30,360 nt of DNA from NCBI GenBank assembly GCA_054661495.1, contig BAAFSQ010000106.1:1-30360 (forward strand), given 5' to 3'. This DNA comes from Zygophlyctis sp. KS116. Taxonomy: Eukaryota > Chytridiomycota. The position numbers were made by a program, and so were the translations under genes. The notes beneath the pieces are model-generated. The model did no database searches and was not told the DNA's origin. It saw only the letters and a list, made by a program, of their open reading frames with translations. This document shows, piece by piece, positions 19,358 through 29,198 of the stretch; position 1 is the stretch's first letter; each line of letters starts with the position of its first letter.

Positions 19358-21561
19358 ATGAGTCAAGTAATTGGTTTTATTTAATATATAGAGTGTTTCG
19401 GCTAAAAGACTTTTAAGGCCTCCTACTAAAATAACAGCTTCTAAAGTTGCTGTAAAGGATGCACAAGAAAATGTAAAGAATTTAAAAAGGAAAGCTGGCG
19501 AAAGTTCAGGTCCGAATTTGGTTTCTGGAACTAAAAATAAAACTCTAAAAACCGGTTCGGTTCTTGTCAAATCTAATCTTAATAAACCTCGAACAATTGT
19601 AAATCAGACTAAAGATGTCGAGGCTGAAACAAGTCAACAGCCTTTGAAAAAGAAAAAGAGAGCGGCATGGGATGTAAAAGGTCGGTTACAGGATTTGGAA
19701 GATTGTCATCAGAAAACAGAGTCAAGGCTTGTTTCATCAAATGATATGATTGATTCACTAACAAATAAATTGACTACAAGTCAATCAACAAGTATTTTAG
19801 TTTTATTGTAAAATGTTTATAGTTGATGAATTAATGCAGTTCAAGTTCAAATTAGAAAATGATGTTCAAGAGAAAAGTATCGAAAACTCTACAATGGAAA
19901 AAGAATTGGAAACACTAAAGCTTGAATTAAATGTAAACTTGTAAATTAATCTCTAGAGATTAGAAATTACTCAAAAGGAAAAAATTTTAGATTTGGAAAA
20001 TGGTTATTCAAGTCAGATCCAGGATTTGATGCGAGAAAAGGAATCTTTGTCAAAGTTGAGAGATTCTTTAGAAAGGGATTTGGATGCATCGCGCTCTCAA
20101 AATGAAGATTTAAAGGTAAAAAATGATATTTTAATATCAGACATGTATTTCTTCTCAATCTGCAACATCAATTGTTCTGGAAAGTCAAATAAAACTGCTC
20201 AAAGTCCAATTAGATCAGGCACAGGAAAAGTCGGCACAAGATATGAATCAAATACTTCAACTCAAGAATCAGTGTGAAGCTGCTTATACAGAATCACAAA
20301 TGTTAAAAGAAAAATTACAGGCTGAAGAAGTAACAAGGCGTCAATTACATAATACAATTCAAGAATTAAAGGGTAATATACGAGTATTTTGTAGAGTACG
20401 GCCTGTATTGGATGGAGAATGTGACGAAACTAATCAGGATTTGAGCCATATTCAATATCCTGATGATGATTATAATTCAGTTGTTTTTAAGCAGCAATCA
20501 GAGTCTGCATCTGGAAACATATCAACTAAAGATTTTCCATTTTCTTTCGACAAGGTGATCAATGCAGTCTTTAAAACGTAGGTGTTTCAACCAAATTCTT
20601 GCCAAAAAGATGTTTTTGAAGATATATCACAGCTGGTTCAATCCGCTCTCGATGGCTATAACGTATTATCGAAGATTCTAAAATATTAGGTTTGTATATT
20701 TGCATATGGACAAACAGGAAGTGGTAAAACATTTACGTAATTATGGATCACTTAAATCTTTAGTATGGAAGGCCCAGATCCGGTAGAGTTGACGGATGAA
20801 AATATGGGCATGATTCCCCGTGCCGTTAATCAAATTTATCTATCAGCAGAAAAGTTGAAGGAAAAAGGATGGTCATTTTTAATTGAGGGACAGTATTTGG
20901 AGATTTATAATGAAACTATCCGAGATTTAATTGGTACCCATGATCCTTCAAAAAAATACGAAATCAAGCATTCTCAAGGGAAAACAAGCGTTACAGATCT
21001 TACAAAAGGTATAAAGGTTTATTTAATTTATGTAGTTACTTTTGATTCACCAGATCAAGTCCAAAAAGTGCTCAAAAAAGCATCTGAAAATCGTGCAGTT
21101 GCTAGCACTAATTGCAATGAACGCTCTAGCAGAAGTCATAGCGTTTTTACATTGAAAATAACTGGCAAGAATTCCGTGACAGAGGAATCGCTGGAAGGAA
21201 TTTTGAATCTGATTGACTTGGCAGGCTCTGAACGACTTTCAAGCTCCGGTTCAACTGGAGATCGACTAAAGGAAACTCAGGCTATCAACAAAAGCCTGAG
21301 CTCACTGGCAGACGTCATTATATCTCTTTCTAATAAGGATGCCCATATTCCTTATCGGAACTCAAAGTTGACTTATCTCTTACAAAACTCGCTAGGTAAA
21401 ATTATCATTAGCTTACGTCATTAGGCGGTAATAGCAAAACACTCATGTTTGTAAATATTTCCCCAATATACAAGAACATTCAAGAAAGTTTGTGTTCTTT
21501 GCGGTTCGCAACCAAGGTTAATGCGTGTCAGATAGGAACTGCAAAAAGGGCTATTAAGTGA
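19358..21561 (+). CDS. Kinesin-14 (C-terminal motor, Kar3/KIFC1 type)
   Basis: A minus-end-directed microtubule motor of 653 aa for spindle or nuclear functions. There are ten exons, with introns at 19367-19391, 19792-19822, 19933-19956, 20116-20140, 20555-20581, 20663-20689, 20737-20763, 21009-21035 and 21396-21424. Exon 1 is only nine bases (MSQ). The basic N-terminal tail contains [10 protein letters not shown], an NLS-like stretch. A coiled coil spans about residues 90-330. The kinesin-14 neck [13 protein letters not shown] leads into the C-terminal motor with FSFDKVF, P-loop GQTGSGKT (398-405), [11 protein letters not shown] (switch I), [10 protein letters not shown] (switch II) and [16 protein letters not shown]. 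The order tail, coil, neck, motor defines kinesin-14. Intron 21009-21035 is 27 nt with no in-frame stop, so retention would add nine residues before TFDSPDQV. Confidence 0.93.
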
Positions 21562-21657
21562 ACTGAGCTCAAATTATGATTGAATTAAAAATTGTATTCA
21601 GATTATGACCCAAAATTAAGATTCCAAAATTAATGAAGAAACTCTGAGGTTACCCAT

Positions 21658-23004
21658 TTAGCACAGAAGAAGGATATATCCAGCAACTAAAGACAGACTC
21701 ATTGAGATGGTTCTGATAGCAGCGCTTTCGTTAAGAATACTAAGATCCTCATCATCTAATTCGTCCTCATCTGTGTGTAAATCAATATCTGGTACTGGGC
21801 CCATTTGAGGAGCTGGAATGACAGGCCGAGGAGGTCCGGGAAGAGGTATATCTTCCTCACAGTCTTCATCCAGTCCAGGAAGAGGAACTGGTGGAGGATG
21901 TGGTCCTATTGGGAAATCCTCTTCACAATCTTCATCAAGTCCAGGTCCAGGAACAGGAACTGGTGGAGGATGTGGTCCTATTGGGAAATCCTCTTCACAG
22001 TCTTCATCAAATCCAGGTCCAGGAACAGGAACTGGTGGAGGTGGTGGTCCTATAGGGAAATCCTCTTCACAGTCTTCATCAAATCCAGGTCCGGGTACTG
22101 GTACTGGTGGAGGTGGTGGTCCTATCGGGAAATCCTCTTCACAGTCTTCATCAAATCCAGGTCCGGGTACTGGTGGTAAGGGGGCACCATATCCATTAGA
22201 AGCGGGAGGCATTATAGGAGGAACATTGATATTTGCAGGTGGGGGCATAATTTCTGGTCCAGGGGAAACAGGGGGAGGAGGAGGGCCATATCCATTTGAA
22301 GGGGGAGGAATCACTTCTGGTCCAGGAGCCAAAGGAGGAGAAAGAGGACCATATCCATTTGAAGGAGGGGGCATTATTTCTGGTCCAGGCACAACAGGTA
22401 CTACAGGAGTTTCAGGACATGGAGTTGGAATAACAACTGGTCCAGGTCCAATAGGCTGAGGAGGTGGAGGAGGCATAACATCTGGTCCAGGAGCCACAGG
22501 CACAACAGGTACTACAGGAGTTTCAGGACACGGAGTTGGAACAACAACTGGTCCAGGTACTACCGGCTGTGGAGGAGGAGGGGGCATTACATCTGGTACG
22601 GGCACAACAGGAGTTTCAGGACATGGAGTTGGAGCATGAACTGGTCCAGGTACAACTGGCAGAGGAGGTGGTGGCATCAACTCTGGTGAAGGTATTACAG
22701 GAACTGGAACAACTGGAGGGAGAGGAGGGCCATATCCATTTGAAGGGGGTGCCACTGCTGGTCCAGGTGCTACAGGGGCAGGAGGAGGAATCGGACCTCC
22801 ACCATTAGCAGGTATTGGATGTGGCACTACTGGGGGCAGAGCAGGTCCATACCCATTTGAAGAAGGGATTTCCCCAATTTTTGAAGAATCCCTAAAAGCC
22901 GACGATGGAGGAGTTAAATCATCATCATTGAAAAGATCTGAAAAGTCATTGGCAGAGACTCCAGCAACTAAAAGCAAACTAAGAGCAACCTTTTTTGCAT
23001 TCAT
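21658..23004 (-). CDS. Proline-rich, repeat-containing GPI-type surface protein
   Basis: A single exon encodes 448 aa. Residues 1-18 are a signal peptide (MNAKKVALSLLLVAGVSA). After NESAAI, the C-terminus ends in a hydrophobic stretch (ISMSLSLVAGYILLLC) with no basic tail, as in GPI-attachment signals. The mature part is mostly Pro, Gly and Val in three parts. First come SNGYGP modules with PPPP runs. Next come modules of PTPCPETPVVP plus MPPPPPQP. Last come five acidic modules containing FDEDCEEDFPIG or variants, each with one Cys. An acidic stretch (DEDELDDEDL) precedes the tail. It is probably a cell-wall or spore-surface protein. The single Cys per module could allow disulphide cross-linking. 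No enzyme domain is seen. No family assignment beyond low-complexity surface protein. Confidence 0.8.
   Translation of the reverse strand: MNAKKVALSLLLVAGVSANDFSDLFNDDDLTPPSSAFRDSSKIGEIPSSNGYGPALPPVVPHPIPANGGGPIPPPAPVAPGPAVAPPSNGYGPPLPPVVPVPVIPSPELMPPPPLPVVPGPVHAPTPCPETPVVPVPDVMPPPPPQPVVPGPVVVPTPCPETPVVPVVPVAPGPDVMPPPPPQPIGPGPVVIPTPCPETPVVPVVPGPEIMPPPSNGYGPLSPPLAPGPEVIPPPSNGYGPPPPPVSPGPEIMPPPANINVPPIMPPASNGYGAPLPPVPGPGFDEDCEEDFPIGPPPPPVPVPGPGFDEDCEEDFPIGPPPPPVPVPGPGFDEDCEEDFPIGPHPPPVPVPGPGLDEDCEEDFPIGPHPPPVPLPGLDEDCEEDIPLPGPPRPVIPAPQMGPVPDIDLHTDEDELDDEDLSILNESAAIRTISMSLSLVAGYILLLC
21850..22180 (-). repeat. 72-bp coding tandem repeat, about five copies
   Basis: The string CCTCTTCAC recurs at 21918, 21990, 22062 and 22134, exactly 72 bp apart. 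A diverged, shorter copy lies 66 bp further left. Each unit encodes a 24-residue module (PGPGFDEDCEEDFPIG followed by proline runs). The copies are nearly identical at DNA level, implying recent expansion or homogenisation. Confidence 0.9.
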
Positions 23005-23221
23005 ATTCGTAGATTATAAAAAAAAAGATACCACTATGCAAATTTGCACACACCTTGTGTTTTTGCTTGTTGCATAAATTTTCTCTTGTCAGTCGTATGA
23101 AACGTCACAAAAGCACCAAATTTGCAGGGCCCAGATCAAACAGAGAACTCTTGAGTAGGTCTTTGTAACTCAACAGAAACCAAAGGTATGGCGCAAGTTA
23201 CGATCAGCACCTAAAATTCCG
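23005..23221. promoter_or_regulatory. Divergent promoter, proline-rich protein / MscS
   Basis: 217 bp lie between two divergent start codons. TGCAAATTTGCA at 23036-23047 is a perfect 12-bp palindrome 32 bp upstream of the proline-rich gene. AAATTTGCA recurs near 23120 as a half copy. Direction and factor are unknown. Confidence 0.4.
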
Positions 23222-25349
23222 ATGGCATCACTGAATGAGACCGTGAAAGCTGCTCCTTTAGACATGCAAAAGCAAAATAGCTCCGCAACTGCCCTTTATT
23301 TTGAAGAAAGCATAAATGACATTCCAGATATTTCTGGCGAAGAAGAAGAGGCTGCACAGTTTCATATTTGCCATTGTTGCTATAATTTACCAGAATTACT
23401 CCAGCTTATTTTGTATTCTTTCTTTGGATCAATGTTATTACTTTCGCCTTTAATTGTAATGGTCTGTCTAGAACCAAGGTCTGATTTTTTGGATCCAAAT
23501 CCAACAAACACTGGAGATTCAAAGTGGCTCAAGCCCTATGTTGCTCGTTGGTCGCTGTTTTTAACTCTATGTTGGATATCAGAACTCTTAATATGGCGAA
23601 TTATTGGTGCATTGCCAAGGATTATCACTTCTACAGTCTTCTTTTTTACTAAAAAGAGTAATGAAAAGCTTGATATGATTGCAGAGTCTATGGTGGCGCT
23701 TAGATTCTGGGCTACATGGCCGCTATGGATGATTGTGATTCAAGCTTTGTATACTTTATTTTTCCAAAATAACGTTCCTGCTGGCATTTTGCCGACTGAC
23801 TCATCAGTGACCATTCAATATACGCTTTTAGGAGCAATTATCACGACAGTAATGGTTTTTTCAATTATTGTCTTTATTCAAAAGTTTTATATGCATTTCA
23901 TCGCCGTCAATTTTCATCGGTCAGCATATTCAGGAAGAATCGAACGATCTAAAAAATCAGTAAGATACATTGACAGGCTAAGGAAATCTCTAAAAAGGTT
24001 CAATTTCAAGATGAGTCCTACATTGAAAAATCTCACGGGACCAAAAAAGGTTGAAGAAATGGATCAAGTACCGAGTAATACAAAACCCGGTTTGTCACCT
24101 GATTCAGCAGAGCTCAATATCGATATAGAACCAACAACAGAAAATGGCGAGAAAGTAGAGAAAAAGCCGAAATATTCTAGTTGGAAATCCTTTTTCCCTT
24201 CAGCATCCCCAAAAATGTCAATTTTACCCAACATTCAATTAGCTGGTGCTATGGAAGTTGCAAATGACCGTCAGGCGAAAAGGTTTGCCAAGCAATTATT
24301 TATGAACATGAAAAGATCAGATCGCGAGGAGCTTTTCCTAGAAGATTTTGAAAAGTAAGTATATTTTTAACATTTAATGCCAGGTATTTTGATCCACAAG
24401 TTGCCAAAGAAGTTTATCACATATTTGATTCAGATTTAAATGGGAGTGTCACTCTTTATGAATTGAAAAAAGGAATTGTGGAGATATATAGAGAGCGTCG
24501 GGCTATCTATCGTTCTTTGCAGGGATTTTCACGATCTTTTTCGAGGTTAGAGAATATTTTTTGGGCTATATCTGCTATAATTACTTGCCTTTTTGTATTG
24601 CCGACATGGGGCATTCCACTTACTGCAATTTTACCATTGACTAGTGTTTTCATCGCACTTGGTATTATAGTGGGAGGGGCTTTAAGAACAATGTTTGATT
24701 GCTTAATTTTCATTTTCGCTTATCACCCTTATGATGCAGGTATTTTAATTTATTTTAATATCATTTAAGGTGATAGGGTGATTATTGATGGTGAAAATAT
24801 GATTGTGGATAACTTTGAGCTCTTGACGACTACTTTTATAAAAGGAGATGGATCATATTTGATTTTTCCCAATGGTAAGCTCCTTACGCTAAAGCGATAA
24901 GCTATCCTTTCATCTAAAATGATCCAAAATATTCGAAGATCTGGAGACCAAAACGAGGGGATTGAGTTGATTGTTGGTAAGACTTTATGTTCTTAATTCT
25001 AGACTTTTATACTCCCACCGAAACTCTTCGAGAACTTCATGCTAGAATGGGGGAATATATTAAAAAGCAGACTAGAGATTTTTTCCCGACTGTTGATTTC
25101 ACAGTAACAGAAATAGACAATCTGAATTCACTCAAATGCAAGTTTAATATTAAACACAAGGGGAATTGGCAAGATATGGGTGCAAAAGGCCAAAGAAGGA
25201 GAGATTTCATGTTTGAACTCATAAAGAATTTAAAGGAGCTCGATATTTCTTATTCAAAACCAGCAAGAAAATCAGTGGTGCCGAGTGTTGTGAACCAAGG
25301 GGATAAAAGTCAAAAAGTCGGTGATACAGACGAGGCCGATGATCTATAG
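23222..25349 (+). CDS. MscS-family mechanosensitive channel with EF-hand
   Basis: A 671-aa channel of the fungal Msy1/Msy2 type, which act in ER or plasma membrane in hypo-osmotic Ca2+ control. There are five exons (23222-24354, 24384-24739, 24770-24874, 24902-24976, 25003-25349; introns 29, 30, 27 and 26 nt). The cytosolic N-terminus is followed by hydrophobic segments at about 60-85, 105-130, 160-180 and 200-225. A soluble linker follows, then an EF-hand loop DSDLNGSVTLYE (393-404) with all calcium-ligand positions. After two more membrane spans, the MscS pore helix region is ALGIIVGGALRTMFD. The beta-domain includes HPYDAGDRVIID and QNIRRSGDQNE. Fusion of one EF-hand before the pore domain is the hallmark of fungal MscS proteins and supports the fungal affinity of the window. 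Confidence 0.9.
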
Positions 25350-25411
25350 ATTACTACATCCTAAAATTTTAATCGCTAGAATGATACAATTTAATTCTTT
25401 GATTTATTTAA

Positions 25412-26268
25412 TTACATAGTTGTGGAATTCAACATACATAATCCTGACCTATCCAAATATAGCTGTCTAGTCACCTTTGACAATACTACTTTACTTGGTC
25501 TTATATCTATTAATTCTATTTTCATATCTTGAATTTCCGAATCCCAATCAGGTGAAAGAGTAGTTTGTAAATCTGAAGAATTCTCACGTTCAGCCTGAAC
25601 GTAGTTATCCAAAATATCTGAAGAGGATATCAATGAGCTCCTTGAACCAAAAGCCGAATGTATATTTGAATATATAGATGACCTTTTGCTTACTGAATCA
25701 TTTCGAAATAGCAAAGAATAAATTGAAGATGCACGTTTGGGCAATTTACGATCTTTAACTTTAGACTCTAACGAGTTATTTTGTATATCAATAAATCCTT
25801 GAAAATTGGAATAAAGCCATTCCAAAACCATGAATACAGCCTGATCTAACCAATCTACTGGAACTTGTTTAGAAAAATAATCCGTCTTAATCTGATAAAG
25901 TAATTCTTGATCAATATCAATATTAACTGGAGCTTCAGCCCCAAAGTAGAAATCATAAATTCTAGTAACATGATGCAAAAGATGGCTTGGTATGAATGCA
26001 TCATCCACTATAATCATTCCTTCATTTTTCAAAAATCTTGTCACAGGAAATCCTATGCTTTCCCTCCTTTTCAGCATAAACTCGGGCATTTCCTTTGCCA
26101 ATAATTCCTGTAAAAATTCAAAAGTCTCATAAAACAGGATCCGATCGGTTTTAGTCTGATCATCCTGCGATTAATAATCCATCAAAATACCTTGCAGTAT
26201 ACCAAGTATTCTGAGAATAGCTTCTTTTCAGCAATAACTTGAATAAAATCAGATCTTGTTCCCTGCAT
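25412..26268 (-). CDS. RGS-domain-like protein
   Basis: Two exons (26268-26191 and 26164-25412, 26-nt intron) encode 276 aa. The ATG at 26268 is the first in frame. LFSEYLVYCK, ILFYETFEFLQELL, then RIYDFYFGAEAPVNIDID, LLYQIKTDYF and LDQAVFMVLEWLYSNFQGFI follow the RGS helical pattern (IYxxYxxxxAxxxINI, then FDxAxxxVxxxLxxxxxxxF). RGS proteins speed GTP hydrolysis by G-alpha subunits. A Ser-rich region after about residue 145 (KRASSIYSLLF, SKRSSIYSN) repeats an RxSSIYS motif with a basic residue ahead, which could be phosphorylated. There are no membrane segments. Start codons of this gene and exostosin are only 42 bp apart. The assignment is by motif spacing, with moderate certainty. Confidence 0.65.
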
Positions 26269-26310
26269 TCCGAACCGAGAAAATTTTACTATAAAATTTT
26301 AGCGCTTGGC
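26269..26310. promoter_or_regulatory. 42-bp divergent promoter, RGS / exostosin
   Basis: Only 42 bp separate the ATGs of the two divergent genes. The stretch contains TATAAAAT on the plus strand at about 26291-26298 and AT-rich sequence in both directions. Core promoters must overlap each other or the coding exons. Confidence 0.45.
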
Positions 26311-27503
26311 ATGTCGGTATCGGACTCGTTTCGAATGTCCATGTAATACTTTGAGTCAAATAATAATAATAATAGATATGATAGGCTTGATTCTGGATTT
26401 CAAGTTAATTGTATGCCAAGTATGTATCATATGGAGACATTATTCCCAAATCTTTTGCGTAAAAGTGAATTTTTCACAACAGATAGCGATGCAGACTTTT
26501 ATCTCATTCCGCATGACTCTACATGCTTTTATCATAACTGTGTTTTTGAACAGAAACGTGAACCTGCAATTTGTAAAAAGGAAACAGGCGATTACTTGGC
26601 AAACTTGTTAAATCAAGTAATTCATAATTATACAAACTGGAATTTGACTGGAGGTACAGATCATGTTTTGGTGTTTTCATGGGATCAAGCATCAGAAGTT
26701 TTAGGCTGGGATCATCCAGTAAGAGGAATTATTCAGAATGCAATTCATTTAACAACTCTAGGATCTGTTCAAGTTAATCAAAACTTTAATCCTCACAAAG
26801 ATATAGTTATACCGCCATTCTTAAACTCAACTAGAGTTTTTAGAATGTTTCCTGACCCAAAAACAAGAATTAATTTTAATCATATCCTGCTATCATATCT
26901 CAATCTTTTACCATTTAACTTTGGACCCATAAATCATAATACTTGGCCAGATAATAAAAGAAGGATTTGGGGCTATTTTCGTAAGATTATACTCCATGAT
27001 GCATAGGCGGGACAATTTTATCAGATATGCGTTATAGTTTTGGAGTCAGGCAATCATTATTACAACTAAAATCATCAAAAACTCTAGATAAATTCGTGAT
27101 TGAACAAGGACACTCATCGACATACTTGCAGGAATTGGGAGATTCTGTATTTTCATTATGTCCGAGTGGATGGAGTTCTTGGTCTCCACGGTTGTTTGAG
27201 AGTATTTTTACTGCATCTATTCCAGTGGTTTTTGCAGATGGAATTAGATTACCATTTGAAACTGATATTTCCTATAGAGACTTTATAGTTAAAATTAAAA
27301 ATGAAAATGTAGGCATGTTGGAAAATATCTTGATGTCTTTTAATGCCTATCAGATCAGACGGAAGCGTCAAAACATGCTAAGAATCAGACATCATCTTGC
27401 TTGGAATGATCCTCCAATACCACAAGACTCGTTTTATATGACGATGCAACAATTAAAAAGAAAAATCTCAGGAAATAAGCCAGTGGGACATGATGAATTC
27501 TAA
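26311..27503 (+). CDS. Exostosin-family (GT47) glycosyltransferase
   Basis: Three exons (26311-26342, 26376-26980, 27007-27503; introns 33 and 26 nt) encode 377 aa. Family features include MYHMETLFPNLL, then TDSDADFYLIPHDST and DHVLVFSWDQ. The hallmark C-terminal block follows: GDSVFSLCPSGWSSWSPRLF, IPVVFADGIRLPFE and ISYRDF. Exostosin-domain enzymes transfer sugars from nucleotide donors onto glycans in the secretory pathway. The usual N-terminal signal anchor is not visible. Exon 1 codes for only MSVSDSFRMSI, so either the start lies further upstream or the protein lacks an anchor. Cys residues in the N-terminal half (CFYHNCVF) suggest a luminal domain. The gene ends 23 bp from the convergent zinc-finger gene. 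Confidence 0.85.
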
Positions 27504-27526
27504 ATATATTCCTGCTTTTTACGAGT

Positions 27527-28105
27527 CTAATTCCGCTTGTTACCACAATTTCCACAAAACTTATCAGTTGATTGAGTAAATGATGTCCCACAATCCGTGC
27601 AATATGAAGCAGATGTGTTTTTAACAGGTTCATGGATTTTTGAAGGAAACTGTGTTTCAACTGCTGATTTTGTTTGATTTGAAATGCAAAGATCATTTAA
27701 TGTTTCCAAGCTATCAGTTGTTTCATCTTTATCAGGGCATTTGGCCAGTCGTTCCTGATTCTTTCTGGCAAAGAATCCGCCAGGACTACAACTCTTCAAG
27801 TGAATTTCAAGACGATCAATCGCAAACTTTCTACAACAATTCGGACATTCCTTTCTTGAATGCTCTTGATATATTCCAAAGGCTGCATCATTGTCATTCT
27901 TTACTGATCTTTGGTCAATTATCGGTGTAGGAGGCAGAGGAAGTCGCTTAGATTTTGGAAGATTAGATTGATCGTTATGCCATTTTTCTGTACATGCTTT
28001 CTGATGAATGGCTAGTGATTGGCTACCAAACTGTCTGCCACATATATGACAGATTTTTGTATAAGGATTTGGACCAGATTCCTTTGAATTAACACTGATT
28101 TGCAT
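27527..28105 (-). CDS. C2HC zinc-finger protein (ZC2HC1-like) with zinc ribbon
   Basis: An intronless 192-aa protein. Two ZC2HC fingers are visible: CHICGRQFGSQSLAIHQKAC (Cys19, Cys22, His34, Cys38) and CPNCCRKFAIDRLEIHLKSC (Cys87, Cys90, His102, Cys106). They are separated by a basic, Pro-rich linker (KSKRLPLPPTP). The C-terminus is a four-Cys ribbon, YCTDCGTSF to CGNCGNKRN (Cys169, 172, 184, 187). Paired fingers of this kind define the ZC2HC1/FAM164 family, common in flagellated eukaryotes and of poorly known function. The added ribbon at the end is unusual to me. Its upstream region carries the first copy of a direct repeat with a TTACGTCA site 14 bp before the ATG. Confidence 0.82.
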   Translation of the reverse strand: MQISVNSKESGPNPYTKICHICGRQFGSQSLAIHQKACTEKWHNDQSNLPKSKRLPLPPTPIIDQRSVKNDNDAAFGIYQEHSRKECPNCCRKFAIDRLEIHLKSCSPGGFFARKNQERLAKCPDKDETTDSLETLNDLCISNQTKSAVETQFPSKIHEPVKNTSASYCTDCGTSFTQSTDKFCGNCGNKRN

Positions 28106-28110
28106 TCTTG

Positions 28111-28176
28111 TTTGATCGTTACGTCATTTGTATCACATTTGCACAATAGAAAAGTCTACATTGAAAGTCATTATTA
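28111..28176. repeat. Direct repeat copy 1, left of pseudogene
   Basis: This copy shares TTTGAT(T)CGTTACGTCA and a 34-nt block (28143-28176) with copy 2 at 29142-29198. The block differs at two positions. The two parts are spaced 16 nt apart here and 6 nt apart in copy 2. It lies directly upstream of the zinc-finger gene. Confidence 0.85.
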
Positions 28177-28305
28177 GCCATGAGAATGTCTATGATACGC
28201 ATGCTCATCAAATAGTCACATTCCCACAAAATTAAATAAAAGACCGACCGATCCAATAGCTAAAATCATAACAAGTGGTGAGTTTGACGCCACCAGAATA
28301 TTTTA

Positions 28306-29031
28306 ATGTCAAACTCAAACCAAATGGATGTTCCTGCCCAAGTTTTAACAGAAGAAGAAAAAGAGTCAATTATTAGTGCTGCCAAAGACCAATGCAAGGA
28401 GTCTATCAGAAGCCGAAAAGTGGAAGCTGTGTTGCTTCATGGAAAGGTTTAAGGTCCATTCTTCTCTGGATGGACCAGCGGAAGAGATGGGCATTGGGGG
28501 ATCGTTGTTGATGGATACTTGCATCATCTAGTTTTTGTAGTGGATGAAGACAGAAATCCAATGGGAATAATGTATGAAGGTCAAACATTTCATAGAGATT
28601 GGATTGATGAAGGCAAAGTCACTGCGAAAGAAGAAATCGGCTCTACTTCTCTTCCACTGGGGGCTATAAAAGCGGTTGCAGAAATTCTTATTTTACAATT
28701 TGGCAATTACCGACGATTGTACAGAAACTCCCAGACTTTTGCTGATATTTTTGTTCAGATTGTTTCTGATGTTGAACGTAAAGCTTTCTCTTCGCCTTCT
28801 ATTCTGGATGTCATTGCGAGTTCTCTCTTGGCTTTCCCCTTAACTACAATAGGTGGATCCTTAATGCACACTAAGCAAGAAAACTTTGTCAAGAGAGTCA
28901 TCAAGAAAACCAAAAATGAAATTTCATGGGAAGACACTGTTGATGCTGAAATCAATGATGAAATCAATAAGATTGGGCTGAGCATTGTTAGCTCAAAATC
29001 TGGTTGCTTTATTCTGCAATCTCATAATTAA
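28306..29031 (+). pseudogene. LRAT/papain-like-fold protein gene broken by an in-frame TAA
   Basis: An ATG frame from 28306 runs 242 codons to the TAA at 29029-29031, but TAA at 28450-28452 interrupts it at codon 49. Both sides look coding. Before it is a charged helix (LTEEEKESIISAAKDQCKES). After it come GPFFSGWTSGRDGHWGIVVD, LHHLVFVVDED and NYRRLYRNSQTFADIFVQIV. The GHWG motif and the later N-x-Q-x-F resemble the His and Cys motifs of LRAT/HRASLS-like NlpC/P60 proteins. At the expected catalytic Cys there is Ser (28729-28731). I found no 22-35-nt intron that removes the stop in frame. It may be a young pseudogene, a readthrough gene, or misread at one base. Direct repeats flank it on both sides. 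The family call is tentative. Confidence 0.6.
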
Positions 29032-29141
29032 ATCAACACGGATTGTTACCATTCTTTCATGATATGTAAAAGCTTCCCGAAACTGCTTCTTTCAATCCGC
29101 AACCTTGTTCTTTCCATATCGATAGGTTTTTTGAATCAAAC

Positions 29142-29195
29142 TTTGATTCGTTACGTCACTTTTTACAATAGAAAAGTCTGCATTGAAAGTCTTTA

Positions 29196-29198
<3 letters not shown>
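29142..29198. repeat. Direct repeat copy 2, right of pseudogene
   Basis: This is the second copy of the repeat described at 28111-28176, with its 34-nt block at 29165-29198. The block ends exactly at the stop codon of MetAP2 (29196-29198). So it forms the start of the MetAP2 3' untranslated region. An 8-bp palindrome, GAATCAAA-C-TTTGATTC, overlaps it at 29133-29149. Confidence 0.85.

Noticed and set aside
19283-19570. Minus-strand ORF over the start of kinesin
   Set aside because: It overlaps well-supported kinesin exons, has no family features and low-complexity content. It is a shadow frame.
21818-22459. Long antisense open frame (213 codons) of Gly/Ser/Pro repeats across the proline-rich gene
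   Set aside because: It is the complement of a stop-poor GC-rich repeat. It has no signal, domain or initiation context, whereas the minus-strand frame has a signal peptide and GPI-type tail.
28380-28453. An intron removing the in-frame TAA at 28450
   Set aside because: The TTAAG acceptor at 28453 needs a phase-1 donor. The nearest one would make a 70-80-nt intron and delete sequence that looks coding. The 25-nt option (from GTGTTG) shifts the frame.
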